This document shows, piece by piece, positions 26,341-33,611 of a stretch of DNA of 64,000 nt. Each line of letters begins with the position of its first letter. The stretch's first letter is position 1. Location: assembly GCA_046154965.1 (NCBI GenBank), contig JBJXDY010000079.1, positions 1 to 64,000 of the forward strand, written 5' to 3'. The stretch comes from DATKFM01 sp046154965 (GTDB lineage Bacteria > Pseudomonadota > Alphaproteobacteria > Dongiales > Dongiaceae). The notes under the pieces are model-generated. The model was not told where the DNA came from. It ran no database searches and was given only the letters and a program-made list of their open reading frames with translations. The position numbers and the translations under genes were made by a program.

Positions 26341-26361
26341 AATTAACTATGAGTGTTAATT
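26341..26361. promoter_or_regulatory. Perfect inverted repeat AATTAAC-N7-GTTAATT, possible operator
   Basis: Seven-base arms at 26341-26347 and 26355-26361 with a seven-base spacer, 21 bases overall, matching the geometry of a dimeric helix-turn-helix binding site. It lies about 140 bases upstream of the 25414-26199 gene. No regulator gene is adjacent. Confidence 0.4.
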
Positions 26362-26702
26362 CTTTGCGCGACTTTCCGCGCCGGCGGCTACACGAACGCG
26401 TGATCGAAGTCAGGCATACCGCCGACGCGGCCATCCGGCGATTGCAGGCGCCGCGCCGGAACCGGCGGCAGCCATCTGACGAAAATCCTATCAACTTGCC
26501 GCCCTCCCCTCCTCCGCCGTCTCCAAGGCGGCAGTGTCGAGCACGCGCCGCCGCCGGATGTCATCGCGTCCCAGCGGCGATCGATTTCCGGCTGATAAGC
26601 AAACCCGCCAAGGCCACCGTCATCGGGATGTGGCGCGGCCGACCTCCGCTACCGCTTTAGAATGCGAACGCCGCAGATTTGTTCCCTCGCCGGCCCGGCG
26701 GG

Positions 26703-27647
26703 TTATGTGGCCCGCCGCCGGAAGGGATGGATGATCTGGGCGGCCAGGGTTGCGGGCATCGGCTCGCGGATGCCGATATCGGCGGGCGGACGGCGGTCCG
26801 GGTTGAAGAAGCTGCCGAACAGCAGGTCGAACAACATCAGGTTCTCGCCGTAGTTGCGGTCGCCCTCCTCCCGCACCATCGAATGGTGCCAGCGGTGCAG
26901 CGCCGGCGTGTTGAACAGATAGTTGAGAAAGCCGAAGCGCATCTCGACATTGCAGTGGGTAAGCAGGCCGATATAGGCGGTGATGGCGCTGACCCAGATG
27001 ATGATGTCCTTGGGCACGCCGGCGGCCAGGGCGACGCCGGTGCCGAAGGCGACGCTGATCACCGTATTGATGAAATGGAAGCGGCCGGTATTGACGAACC
27101 AGAGGCGCGTGACGCTGTGATGCACGGCATGGAAACGCCAGAGCAGCGGCCGCTCATGGGCCAGGCGATGGGCCCAATAGAAGCCGAGCTCAACGACCGT
27201 CATGCCCAGCAGCACCTGCAGCGCCAGCGGCCAGTCATGGGGCCACCAGCCGGCGCCCGGCGGCGCGAACGCCTGCGCCGTGCCCATGACGCCCACCGAC
27301 AGGATCAGGGCCTGCACCGCCAGCTTGCTGAGCAGCGTGTGGCCGATATCGGGCACGAGCTGGCCGTCATTGGCGAGCCATTGGCGCTCATGGGGCATCA
27401 ACCGCTCGAGCAGGAACAACAGGGCCGCCAGCGTGAAATAGCTGACATTGAACCAGAGCATGGGATGGGCGGTCTGCATGCCCGCATGGTTGGCCGCGAT
27501 CGCGCTGCTCATGAGCAGCGGCCACAACAGGTATGAAACCATCAACCTGACCCGCATCGCGGCGGTGGCGCGCGGCCGGGCCGGCGGCGTGGCGGCGGCA
27601 TCGCGGCTGGACTCCCTGGCGAAGAGTTCGGCGGACGTGCTCATCAT
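26703..27647 (-). CDS. Sterol desaturase/fatty acid hydroxylase-family membrane protein
   Basis: 314 residues. The di-iron histidine boxes of the fatty acid hydroxylase superfamily are present: H-R-L-A-H, H-A-V-H-H and H-R-W-H-H, with further His near NTGRFHFIN. Four to six membrane spans, including LMVSYLLWPLLMSSAIAA and YFTLAALLFLLERL. These enzymes hydroxylate or desaturate lipids using O2. The substrate (fatty acid, sterol-like, carotenoid or ornithine lipid) is not predictable. A Met-Met start; the second Met is equally possible. Divergent from the CPT-like kinase gene. Confidence 0.85.
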   Translation of the reverse strand: MMSTSAELFARESSRDAAATPPARPRATAAMRVRLMVSYLLWPLLMSSAIAANHAGMQTAHPMLWFNVSYFTLAALLFLLERLMPHERQWLANDGQLVPDIGHTLLSKLAVQALILSVGVMGTAQAFAPPGAGWWPHDWPLALQVLLGMTVVELGFYWAHRLAHERPLLWRFHAVHHSVTRLWFVNTGRFHFINTVISVAFGTGVALAAGVPKDIIIWVSAITAYIGLLTHCNVEMRFGFLNYLFNTPALHRWHHSMVREEGDRNYGENLMLFDLLFGSFFNPDRRPPADIGIREPMPATLAAQIIHPFRRRAT

Positions 27648-27731
27648 GCCCTGGTGCTTGTTCGGACCTGCGGGCTACATGTATCACAGCGAGCCGCCGC
27701 AGAAAATCCAGGTGGTTCGAAAGGAGGCGTC

Positions 27732-28289
27732 TTGAGCACGTCACCACGGATCATCCTGCTCAACGGCGTCGGCAGCGCGGGCAAGGGCTCAATCGCCAGG
27801 GCCTTGCAGACGATCACCCGCGAACCTTTCCTGCATGTCGCCATGGACGCGTTCCTGGAGATGCTGCCGGAGAACCTGTGGGGGCATCCGGATGGGATTA
27901 TCTTCGAAACCCTGCGGGATGGCGGCAAGCCGTCGGTGGCCATCCGCAGCGGTCCGGCGGCGGAGCGGCTGCTGCGGGGCATGCGCCACGCCATCGCCGC
28001 GATGGCCCGGCAAGGGAACAATCTGATCGTCGATGACGTTCTTCTCGACGGCGGCAACGCGGCCTACGATGCGGCGCTGGCAGGGCTGGAGGTCGCCAGA
28101 GTCGGCGTACTCGCGCCGCTGGAGGTGTTGGAGGCGCGGGAAGCGGCGCGTGGCGACCGCATGATCGGGCTGGCACGATGGCAATATGAACGCGTTCACA
28201 AGGACATGACCTACGATCTGACAGTCGATACCAGCCGTGCCACGGCAATGGCCTGCGCAGAAATGATACGGAGTAAGTTCGGTCTGTGA
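27732..28289 (+). CDS. Chloramphenicol phosphotransferase-like P-loop kinase
   Basis: 185 residues from TTG 27732, chosen because AAGGAGG sits just four bases upstream and the fold starts at PRIILLNGVGSAGKGS, residues 5-20 (Walker A GVGSAGKG). An upstream GTG at 27654 would add 26 unrelated residues. The MDAFLEMLPENLWG stretch and VDDVLLDGG match CPT family proteins, whose founding member phosphorylates chloramphenicol in its producer. Outside producers the role is unknown and a small-molecule or nucleoside kinase is likely. No resistance cluster is nearby. Confidence 0.75.
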   Translation: MSTSPRIILLNGVGSAGKGSIARALQTITREPFLHVAMDAFLEMLPENLWGHPDGIIFETLRDGGKPSVAIRSGPAAERLLRGMRHAIAAMARQGNNLIVDDVLLDGGNAAYDAALAGLEVARVGVLAPLEVLEAREAARGDRMIGLARWQYERVHKDMTYDLTVDTSRATAMACAEMIRSKFGL

Positions 28290-28414
28290 ACAGTTTGGGC
28301 GCGGCAGAAAGCCGCTACCCACCATCTGGGCCGCGGAGTAGATTGACAATCGGTGCCGCAATCCAATCTCAATTCTCAAGAGTTATCCCATCCAAGAACC
28401 TCGGAGGAAGTCTA

Positions 28415-28942
28415 ATGACACGGAAGCTGATTGCAGGTCTTGCCGCCGCGCTGATGATTGTCGGTGTCGGGGCCGCCTTCGCCTATGACGCCGCCGGCGA
28501 GAAGAACGCGCTGGCCGCGATCGCGGAGTTCAAGAACGCCGACCCCAGCCTCGAGGCCTTCTTCAACGATGCCTATGGCTATGCGATCTTCCCGGAGATC
28601 ACCAAGGGCGGCATTGGAATCGGCGGCGCCGCCGGCGACGGCACCGTGTTCCAGGGCGGCGCGGTCATTGGCTCCAGCACCATGTCGCAGGTCACCATCG
28701 GCCTGCAGCTCGGCGGCCAGGTCTATCGCGAGGCGATCTTCTTCAAGAACCAGGCCGCGCTCGACGATTTCAAGAACGGCAACTACGAGCTCGCCGCAGA
28801 AGCGTCGGCGGTCGCGGTCAAGTCCGGCGCGGCGAAGAACGCCGGCTACGATCACGGCGTCGCCATCTTCACCATGGCCAAGGGCGGCCTGATGTTCGAA
28901 GCCAGCATCGGCGGCCAGAAGTTCAGCTACGATCCGAAGTAA
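28415..28942 (+). CDS. SYLF (Ysc84) lipid-binding domain protein, secreted
   Basis: 175 residues from ATG 28415 behind GGAGG. Signal peptide at about 1-23. The SYLF domain is recognisable from FNDAYGYAIFPEITKGGIGIGGAAGDG and VTIGLQLGGQVYREAIFFKN to the end GGLMFEASIGGQKFSY. SYLF proteins bind phosphoinositide-like or acidic lipids; in bacteria they are envelope proteins of unclear role. A TTGACA box at 28343-28348 lies about 70 bases upstream without a good -10. A long stem-loop follows the gene at 28953-29009. Confidence 0.88.
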   Translation: MTRKLIAGLAAALMIVGVGAAFAYDAAGEKNALAAIAEFKNADPSLEAFFNDAYGYAIFPEITKGGIGIGGAAGDGTVFQGGAVIGSSTMSQVTIGLQLGGQVYREAIFFKNQAALDDFKNGNYELAAEASAVAVKSGAAKNAGYDHGVAIFTMAKGGLMFEASIGGQKFSYDPK

Positions 28943-28952
28943 TCCCGATCGC

Positions 28953-29009
28953 TGTCCGCCCGCGCCGTCGAACCATATGCGTTGAATGGTTCCGGTGCGC
29001 GGGCGGACA
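28953..29009. terminator. Two-tier stem-loop after the SYLF gene
   Basis: A perfect 13-base-pair outer stem (28953-28965 with 28997-29009) encloses a six-base-pair inner stem AACCAT/ATGGTT (28971-28976 with 28986-28991). It begins ten bases after the SYLF stop. There is no T-run on either side, so it is more likely a Rho-blocking or mRNA-protecting structure, or a palindromic repeat, than a simple intrinsic terminator. Confidence 0.5.
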
Positions 29010-29156
29010 TCGCGGCCGTTCACAAACGCCAATCATCCCCAGATAGCTTGCGCCCGCGCGCGGGCCGTGAGGCATGGGCGCGCCGACCGTTGACTCCGCG
29101 CGCCGCCGGTCCGATGCTCCGCCGCCATAAGAAACCGGCAAGCGGAGACAGAAATC

Positions 29157-30071
29157 ATGGCCGAGCTCATGGGCATCAATCTGGCGATGCAGACGCCGTT
29201 CGACGCGGCGGGCAATCTGGATTTCAAGCGCTATGAAGAGCTGATCGACATCTATCTGGAGTGCGGCGTGCACGGCTTCGTGCTGAGCGCCGGCACCGGT
29301 CAGCACGCCTACATCACCGAGGCGGAATGCGCGAAGATGTTCCAGCTCGGCTGCAAGCGCATCGCCGGCCGCGCCAAGGTGACCTGCCAGACCTCGGCCC
29401 TCAATCAGGACGAGGTGATCCGCCGCTCCAAGACGGCGCAGGATGCGGGTGCGGATGCGGTCATGGTGCTACCGCCCTATTTCGAGGGGCCGACCCATGA
29501 CGACGGCATCCTGAAGTTCTATGCCGCCATCGACCGCGCCATCGGCATCGACATCGTCGGCTACAACATTCCCGCCGGCACCAGGATCGAGCTGACGCCA
29601 GCGCTGTTCCGGCGGCTGCTGCAGCTCGAGCATTTCAACTACATCAAGGACAGCTGCAACGACCTGGGCAAGCAGCAGGCGCTGATCGCCGCGGGCAGGG
29701 CCCATGGCGGCAAGGTGCTGAACGGCGCGGATCCGGTGGCGCCGCTGGCCTTTATCCTCGGCTGCGCGGGCACGATCTGGGGCGGCGTCAACTTCATGCC
29801 GCGCGAGGCGGTGCGGCTCTGGAACCTGGTGCAGGCCGGCAAGATCCCGGAGGCGATGCAGCTCTGGTCGGCGATGTTCCCCGCCGCCGCCTTCTGCTGG
29901 TACGGCGACTACAATCCGGCGGTGAAGGCGGCCTGCCGCATCATGGGCTATGAGGGCGGCACGCTGCGGGCGCCGGTCTGCGAGCTGGAGCCGGCGGCGG
30001 TGGCGGAGCTGGAAAAAGCGCTGGCACCGCTCAAGGCCTTGCGCCAGGGTGCGCGGGCAGCCGCGCAGTAG
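29157..30071 (+). CDS. Dihydrodipicolinate synthase (DapA)-family aldolase/dehydratase
   Basis: 304 residues. Class I aldolase TIM barrel with Schiff-base Lys164 (YIKDSCND) and Tyr136 in GYNIP. The GTTGE carboxylate-binding motif is changed to GTGQ (46-49), which argues against lysine-biosynthetic DapA and for a catabolic member such as a 2-keto-3-deoxy sugar acid, 4-hydroxy-2-oxoglutarate or trans-o-hydroxybenzylidenepyruvate-type enzyme. It runs convergently with a second DapA-family gene 7 bases away, and near a GntR-TRAP-ALDH set. Function is inferred only to family level. Confidence 0.85.
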   Translation: MAELMGINLAMQTPFDAAGNLDFKRYEELIDIYLECGVHGFVLSAGTGQHAYITEAECAKMFQLGCKRIAGRAKVTCQTSALNQDEVIRRSKTAQDAGADAVMVLPPYFEGPTHDDGILKFYAAIDRAIGIDIVGYNIPAGTRIELTPALFRRLLQLEHFNYIKDSCNDLGKQQALIAAGRAHGGKVLNGADPVAPLAFILGCAGTIWGGVNFMPREAVRLWNLVQAGKIPEAMQLWSAMFPAAAFCWYGDYNPAVKAACRIMGYEGGTLRAPVCELEPAAVAELEKALAPLKALRQGARAAAQ

Positions 30072-30078
30072 CGCGAAA

Positions 30079-30993
30079 TCAGCGGGGAAACGCCGCCGCC
30101 AGCTTGCCGAAATCGGCCAGCAGGCGGTTCTCGTCGAACAGCGGCAGTTCGGCCATCGGCGGCACCACGCGCCGCCAGGCCGGCTGCTGCATCGCCTCGG
30201 CAATCACCGCCTTGATCGAGGGGATGAACGGCCCGCGCGACAGGATGTTATCCACTGCCTGCACCGACGGCACGTAACGCCGCCGGTCCGGCAGCGTCGG
30301 CGCGTCGCTCATGGCCCGCATCAGCCGCGCGATCACATTGGCCAGGCCGCAGATGGTGCCGCGCGCGCCCGCGGCGAGCGCCGAGGGCACGTGGGTCTCG
30401 CTGCCGGTATAGACGGCGAGATGGGAAAAGCGGCGCAGCACATCCTCGGTGAAGCCGAAATCGCCGCCGCTGTCCTTCACGCCGGCGATCGCCGCGCCGT
30501 ATTTTTCACTGAGCCGGCGGATGACCCGTGTCGTCACCGGCACGCCGGAGATATCCGGGAAATGGTAGAGGTAGAGCCGCAGCGCTTCGCTGGCCACGCG
30601 GTCGATAACGGTGGCGTAGAACCGGAACGTGCCGTCTTCGCCGATACCGCCGCGGTACATGCAAGGCGGCATCAGCAGCACGCCGGCCACGCCCTGCTGC
30701 GTCGCATGGGCGGCGAGCGCAGTCATGTCCGGCAGCGTCAGCGCGCCGGCGGAGACGATCAGCCGCTGCGGATCGAGACCGCCGGCGATCGCCTGTTCCA
30801 GGATCCTCTGCCTATCTGCGACCGCGAACTCGGCGCCTTCGCCTGTCGTGCCGAACAGCGTGATGCCGTCGCAGCCTTCCGCCAGCAGCTGGCGGCTCCG
30901 CGCCAGCAGCAATTCGCCGTCCGGGCGGTAATCCGGCCCGACCGGCGTCGCCACGGCGGCGATCACGACATTGCGGGCCGGAAGGCCGGTCAC
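30079..30993 (-). CDS. Second DapA-family aldolase/dehydratase
   Basis: 304 residues from a GTG at 30993, favoured because GGGGAG lies nine bases before it and because a -35 box at 31056-31061 would place the transcript start near 31026, below the other candidate ATG at 31035 (318 residues). Schiff-base Lys173 (GVKDSGGD), Tyr143 (YHFP) and a complete GTTGEG motif at 48-53 are seen, so it binds 2-oxo acids in the usual way. Only distantly like the 29157 protein. Divergent from the GntR gene with a shared operator-like palindrome. Likely a catabolic aldolase; substrate unknown. Confidence 0.85.
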   Translation of the reverse strand: MTGLPARNVVIAAVATPVGPDYRPDGELLLARSRQLLAEGCDGITLFGTTGEGAEFAVADRQRILEQAIAGGLDPQRLIVSAGALTLPDMTALAAHATQQGVAGVLLMPPCMYRGGIGEDGTFRFYATVIDRVASEALRLYLYHFPDISGVPVTTRVIRRLSEKYGAAIAGVKDSGGDFGFTEDVLRRFSHLAVYTGSETHVPSALAAGARGTICGLANVIARLMRAMSDAPTLPDRRRYVPSVQAVDNILSRGPFIPSIKAVIAEAMQQPAWRRVVPPMAELPLFDENRLLADFGKLAAAFPR

Positions 30994-31052
30994 GCGCGTT
31001 GACTCCCCAATGTTTTCCGGTTCGTTGGCCGGCATCTTGGCGCGGGATTGCT

Positions 31053-31066
31053 GATTGTCAACAATC
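31053..31066. promoter_or_regulatory. Palindrome GATTGT-CA-ACAATC, probable GntR operator
   Basis: A perfect six-base inverted repeat with two-base centre in the intergenic space between the minus-strand aldolase and the plus-strand gntR gene. The GT..AC core fits known operators of FadR-subfamily regulators. Read on the minus strand it contains TTGACA (31061-31056), a consensus -35 that would drive the aldolase gene, so binding could repress that promoter directly. Confidence 0.5.
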
Positions 31067-31196
31067 GGGCCTTGACCCTCCGACGGTGGCCATGCAAGCC
31101 TTGCGGCAACGGAATGGGAGCGGCTGCCGGCGGCGCGGGAACCAACCCGCGAGGTCCAGGCGGCGATATCCAAACGAAAGCGACGAGGCGACGGCC

Positions 31197-31943
31197 ATGA
31201 CAGTGGCGGCACTCGATCTTAGACTGCCCAAGAACCGGCTCGACAATCGCGCCGCCGACTTGCTGCGCGAGCAGATCCTGAGCGGGCGATTTGCTCCGGG
31301 GTTTCGGTTGGTTGAAGCAGCGCTGGCGGCGCAACTCGGCGTCAGCCGCGGCACCATCCGCGCGGCCCTCAGCCAGCTCGCCCATGAAGGGCTGGTGCTG
31401 CAGGTCGCCTACACGAAATGGATGGTGCCGGCGCTGTCGGCCGAGGATGCGTGGGAGCTTTACACGCTCCGCGGGAGCCTGGAAGGCCTGGCGGCCAAAC
31501 TCGCCGCCGAGCGCCAGACGCCCGATACGCTGAAGCTGCTCACCGACGCCTTTGACCGGCTGGCCAAAGCCGTGGCCACCGGCAAGCACGCACCGGTAGC
31601 GGATGCCGATCTCGGGCTGCACAAGACCATTGTCGCCATGACCGGCCATCACCGGTTGATCGCCCAGTACAAGCTGCTGGAGCAGCAGGTGCGCCACTAC
31701 ATCGTCACCTCGAATTCGCTGATCGTCGATCTGCACGCCATCCTCGACGAGCATCAGCCGATGGTGAAGGCGATCGCCACCGGCGACGCGGCAAAGGCCG
31801 AGCGCCTGGCGCGCGAGCACAACGCGCCGGAGGTGCGGCGCTTTGCCGACGAGCTGACGGCGGCGCAGCGTCGGCCAAGCGAAGTACTGCAGTTGCCGGC
31901 GCCACAGAAACGCGCCGGCGCCGGTAAACGGAGAACGGCGTAA
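31197..31943 (+). CDS. GntR-family transcriptional regulator, FadR/FCD subfamily
   Basis: 248 residues from ATG 31197; the longer frame back to 30999 has no family support. N-terminal winged helix-turn-helix at about 15-80 (ADLLREQILSGRFAPGFRLV, then QLGVSRGTIRAALSQL). The helical FCD effector domain (about 88-225) holds candidate metal/ligand residues in DADLGLHKTIVAMTGHHR and AREHN. FCD regulators sense organic acids, sugar acids or amino acids. It sits between an aldolase and a TRAP transporter, so it most likely controls both divergent transcripts in response to the transported compound. Confidence 0.92.
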   Translation: MTVAALDLRLPKNRLDNRAADLLREQILSGRFAPGFRLVEAALAAQLGVSRGTIRAALSQLAHEGLVLQVAYTKWMVPALSAEDAWELYTLRGSLEGLAAKLAAERQTPDTLKLLTDAFDRLAKAVATGKHAPVADADLGLHKTIVAMTGHHRLIAQYKLLEQQVRHYIVTSNSLIVDLHAILDEHQPMVKAIATGDAAKAERLAREHNAPEVRRFADELTAAQRRPSEVLQLPAPQKRAGAGKRRTA

Positions 31944-31983
31944 GGCAAACAAAGCAAGTCCACAAAGACCAAGGGAGGCAACA

Positions 31984-33009
31984 ATGATCAGGACCAGCGA
32001 CAGAAAAAGAAAACTGACCCGGCGTACGTTCCTGGCGGCGGGCGCCGCCGCCATCGCCATGCCCACGGTGCTGCGCCATGGCCGCGCCGCGGCTAAGGCG
32101 CTGCGGGCATCGACGCCCGGCACGCCGGAGGAATGGCAGTCAAAGGCGCTTGAGGTGTTCAAGACCGAGCTCGACAAATCCGCACCCGGCGCCTTCGACG
32201 TGCAGCTGCATTTCAACGGCACGCTGTTCGCGCAAGGCACGGAGATCGAGGCCATGCAGCGCGGCAACCTGGAGTGCGCGCTGACATCGCCGCAAGACAT
32301 CACCAACTTCATTCCCGAATACTCGATCTTCACGACAGGCTATCTGATGCGCGATGCCGCCCATCTGGATGCGGTCTATGACGGCGAGGTCGGGGAAGAG
32401 TACAAGACGCGCGTCGCCAAGGATGTCGGACTCCATATCGTGCGCAACCAGTATCTGGGCACGCGCCATGTCATCCTGCGCGAGCCGCGGGACGTGAAAA
32501 CGCCGGCCGACATGGCGGGCCTCAAGCTGCGCATGCCCGGCTCCGAGACCTGGCAGTTCCTCGGCAACTCGCTCGGCGCCAATGCGACGCCGCTGGCCTT
32601 CGAAGAGGTCTATCTGGCGATGCAGACCGGCACCATCGACGGGCTGGAGAATCCGCTGCCGGACGCAATGGCCGCGAAGTTCTACGAGGTTTCGAAGCAG
32701 GTGGTGCTCACCGGCCACATGGTGTCGAACGTGTTCTTCAGCCTCGCCAACGGCTTCTGGGATGGCCTCTCCGACGACGAGAAGAAGGCCATCGAGACCG
32801 CCGAAGCCGCCGCCAAGAAGCATAACGACGAAGGCGTGATCGCAACCGAAAAGGATGCGGCCGCGTTCTTCGAGAGTAAGGGCGTCGCCGTGACGACGCC
32901 AGATGTCGCCAGCTTCCGTGACCAGGTGCAAAAGAGGTTCCTGGAATCGGAGTTCGCCAAGAGCTGGCCCGCAGGCATGATCGACCGCATCAACAAGGCC
33001 GGAGCCTAG
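31984..33009 (+). CDS. dctP: TRAP transporter substrate-binding protein, DctP family
   Basis: 341 residues behind GGGAGG. A twin-arginine signal T-R-R-T-F-L (residues 12-17) with hydrophobic AAGAAAIAMP shows export to the periplasm. DctP-type motifs include ALTSPQDITNF, LRMPGSETWQFLGNSLGA and VYLAMQTGTIDGLENPLPDA. The arginine in LKLRMPG is the usual carboxylate-binding residue, so the ligand is probably an organic or sugar acid. Followed by a strong hairpin (33037-33086) and the permease genes dctQ and dctM. Confidence 0.92.
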   Translation: MIRTSDRKRKLTRRTFLAAGAAAIAMPTVLRHGRAAAKALRASTPGTPEEWQSKALEVFKTELDKSAPGAFDVQLHFNGTLFAQGTEIEAMQRGNLECALTSPQDITNFIPEYSIFTTGYLMRDAAHLDAVYDGEVGEEYKTRVAKDVGLHIVRNQYLGTRHVILREPRDVKTPADMAGLKLRMPGSETWQFLGNSLGANATPLAFEEVYLAMQTGTIDGLENPLPDAMAAKFYEVSKQVVLTGHMVSNVFFSLANGFWDGLSDDEKKAIETAEAAAKKHNDEGVIATEKDAAAFFESKGVAVTTPDVASFRDQVQKRFLESEFAKSWPAGMIDRINKAGA

Positions 33010-33036
33010 GCCCACTAGTTGGGGACAGACCGCTGC

Positions 33037-33086
33037 GGGCGGACGCCGTCATGACACGAGGCAGGACTGGCGTCCGCCCTTATTTT
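33037..33086 (+). terminator. Terminator/attenuator-like hairpin between dctP and dctQ
   Basis: A perfect 11-base-pair stem (33037-33047 with 33069-33079) with a 21-base loop is followed by TTATTTTC. It lies 28 bases after the dctP stop and inside the TRAP operon, where partial termination would give more binding protein than permease. Confidence 0.65.
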
Positions 33087-33131
33087 CTCCGATCAGCGGC
33101 TCGCTTTTCGTAGCCAAGTACGAATCTGTCG

Positions 33132-33596
33132 ATGAAGACGCTTCGCCGCGCCGCCGAACTGATCGCCGCCGCGCTGTTCGCGGCGATGTTCGCCGCATTC
33201 CTGGTGCAGGTGTTCACCCGCTATGTGCTGAACCATCCGGTCGCCTGGTCATCCGAGGCCTGCTCGCTGGCCTACATCTGGATCGTGTTCTGGTCGGCAG
33301 CGACGCTGGTGAGCGAGCGGCAGCATATCGGCTTCGACCTGCTCTATAAAGCGCAGCCGCCGGCGCGGCGGCGCGTGTTCGCCATCTTCATCACGGCGTC
33401 CATTCTCATTGTCTTCGCCGCCGGCCTGCCCGGCAGCTACGACTATGTGAGCTTCCTCCGCCGCAAGACCATGTTCCTGCACATCCCGATGGCGCTGGCC
33501 TATAGCTGCTTTCTGATCTTCCTGGCGGTCGTCATCGTCACCAGCTTCATCCGGCTGCGCCGCCTGTTCGGCCGCGGCTGGCAAGAGCATCTGTAA
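33132..33596 (+). CDS. dctQ: TRAP transporter small permease, DctQ family
   Basis: 154 residues with four predicted membrane spans (about 8-28, 45-62, 83-102, 118-140). The family pattern VFTRYVLNHPVAWSSEACSL followed by AYIWIVFWSA is evident. Forms the membrane complex with DctM for sodium-driven uptake. It lies 122 bases after dctP, an interval mostly filled by the hairpin, and 15 bases before dctM. The role follows from family and context. Confidence 0.9.
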   Translation: MKTLRRAAELIAAALFAAMFAAFLVQVFTRYVLNHPVAWSSEACSLAYIWIVFWSAATLVSERQHIGFDLLYKAQPPARRRVFAIFITASILIVFAAGLPGSYDYVSFLRRKTMFLHIPMALAYSCFLIFLAVVIVTSFIRLRRLFGRGWQEHL

Positions 33597-33611
33597 GGCG
33601 GACGAAGCACA

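Larger units (their letters stand above)
26200..26702. other. Intergenic region with AT-rich inverted repeats
   Basis: 503 bases between two minus-strand genes. No convincing gene; a plus-strand frame from 26349 has its ATG inside an inverted repeat and an arginine/proline-rich shadow-like product. The region 26250-26365 is distinctly AT-rich against the rest of the window and carries two palindromes listed separately. The segment 26480-26700 returns to high GC and shows nothing I can name. Confidence 0.4.

Noticed and set aside
26349..26660. Plus-strand open frame in the gap upstream of the 25414 gene
   Set aside because: No ribosome binding site; its ATG falls in the spacer of an inverted repeat and its product is arginine/proline-rich without family features.
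30994..31035. ATG start at 31035 for the second DapA-family gene
   Set aside because: No Shine-Dalgarno, and a promoter -35 box at 31056-31061 would initiate below it; the GTG at 30993 fits better, though this needs a mapped transcript.
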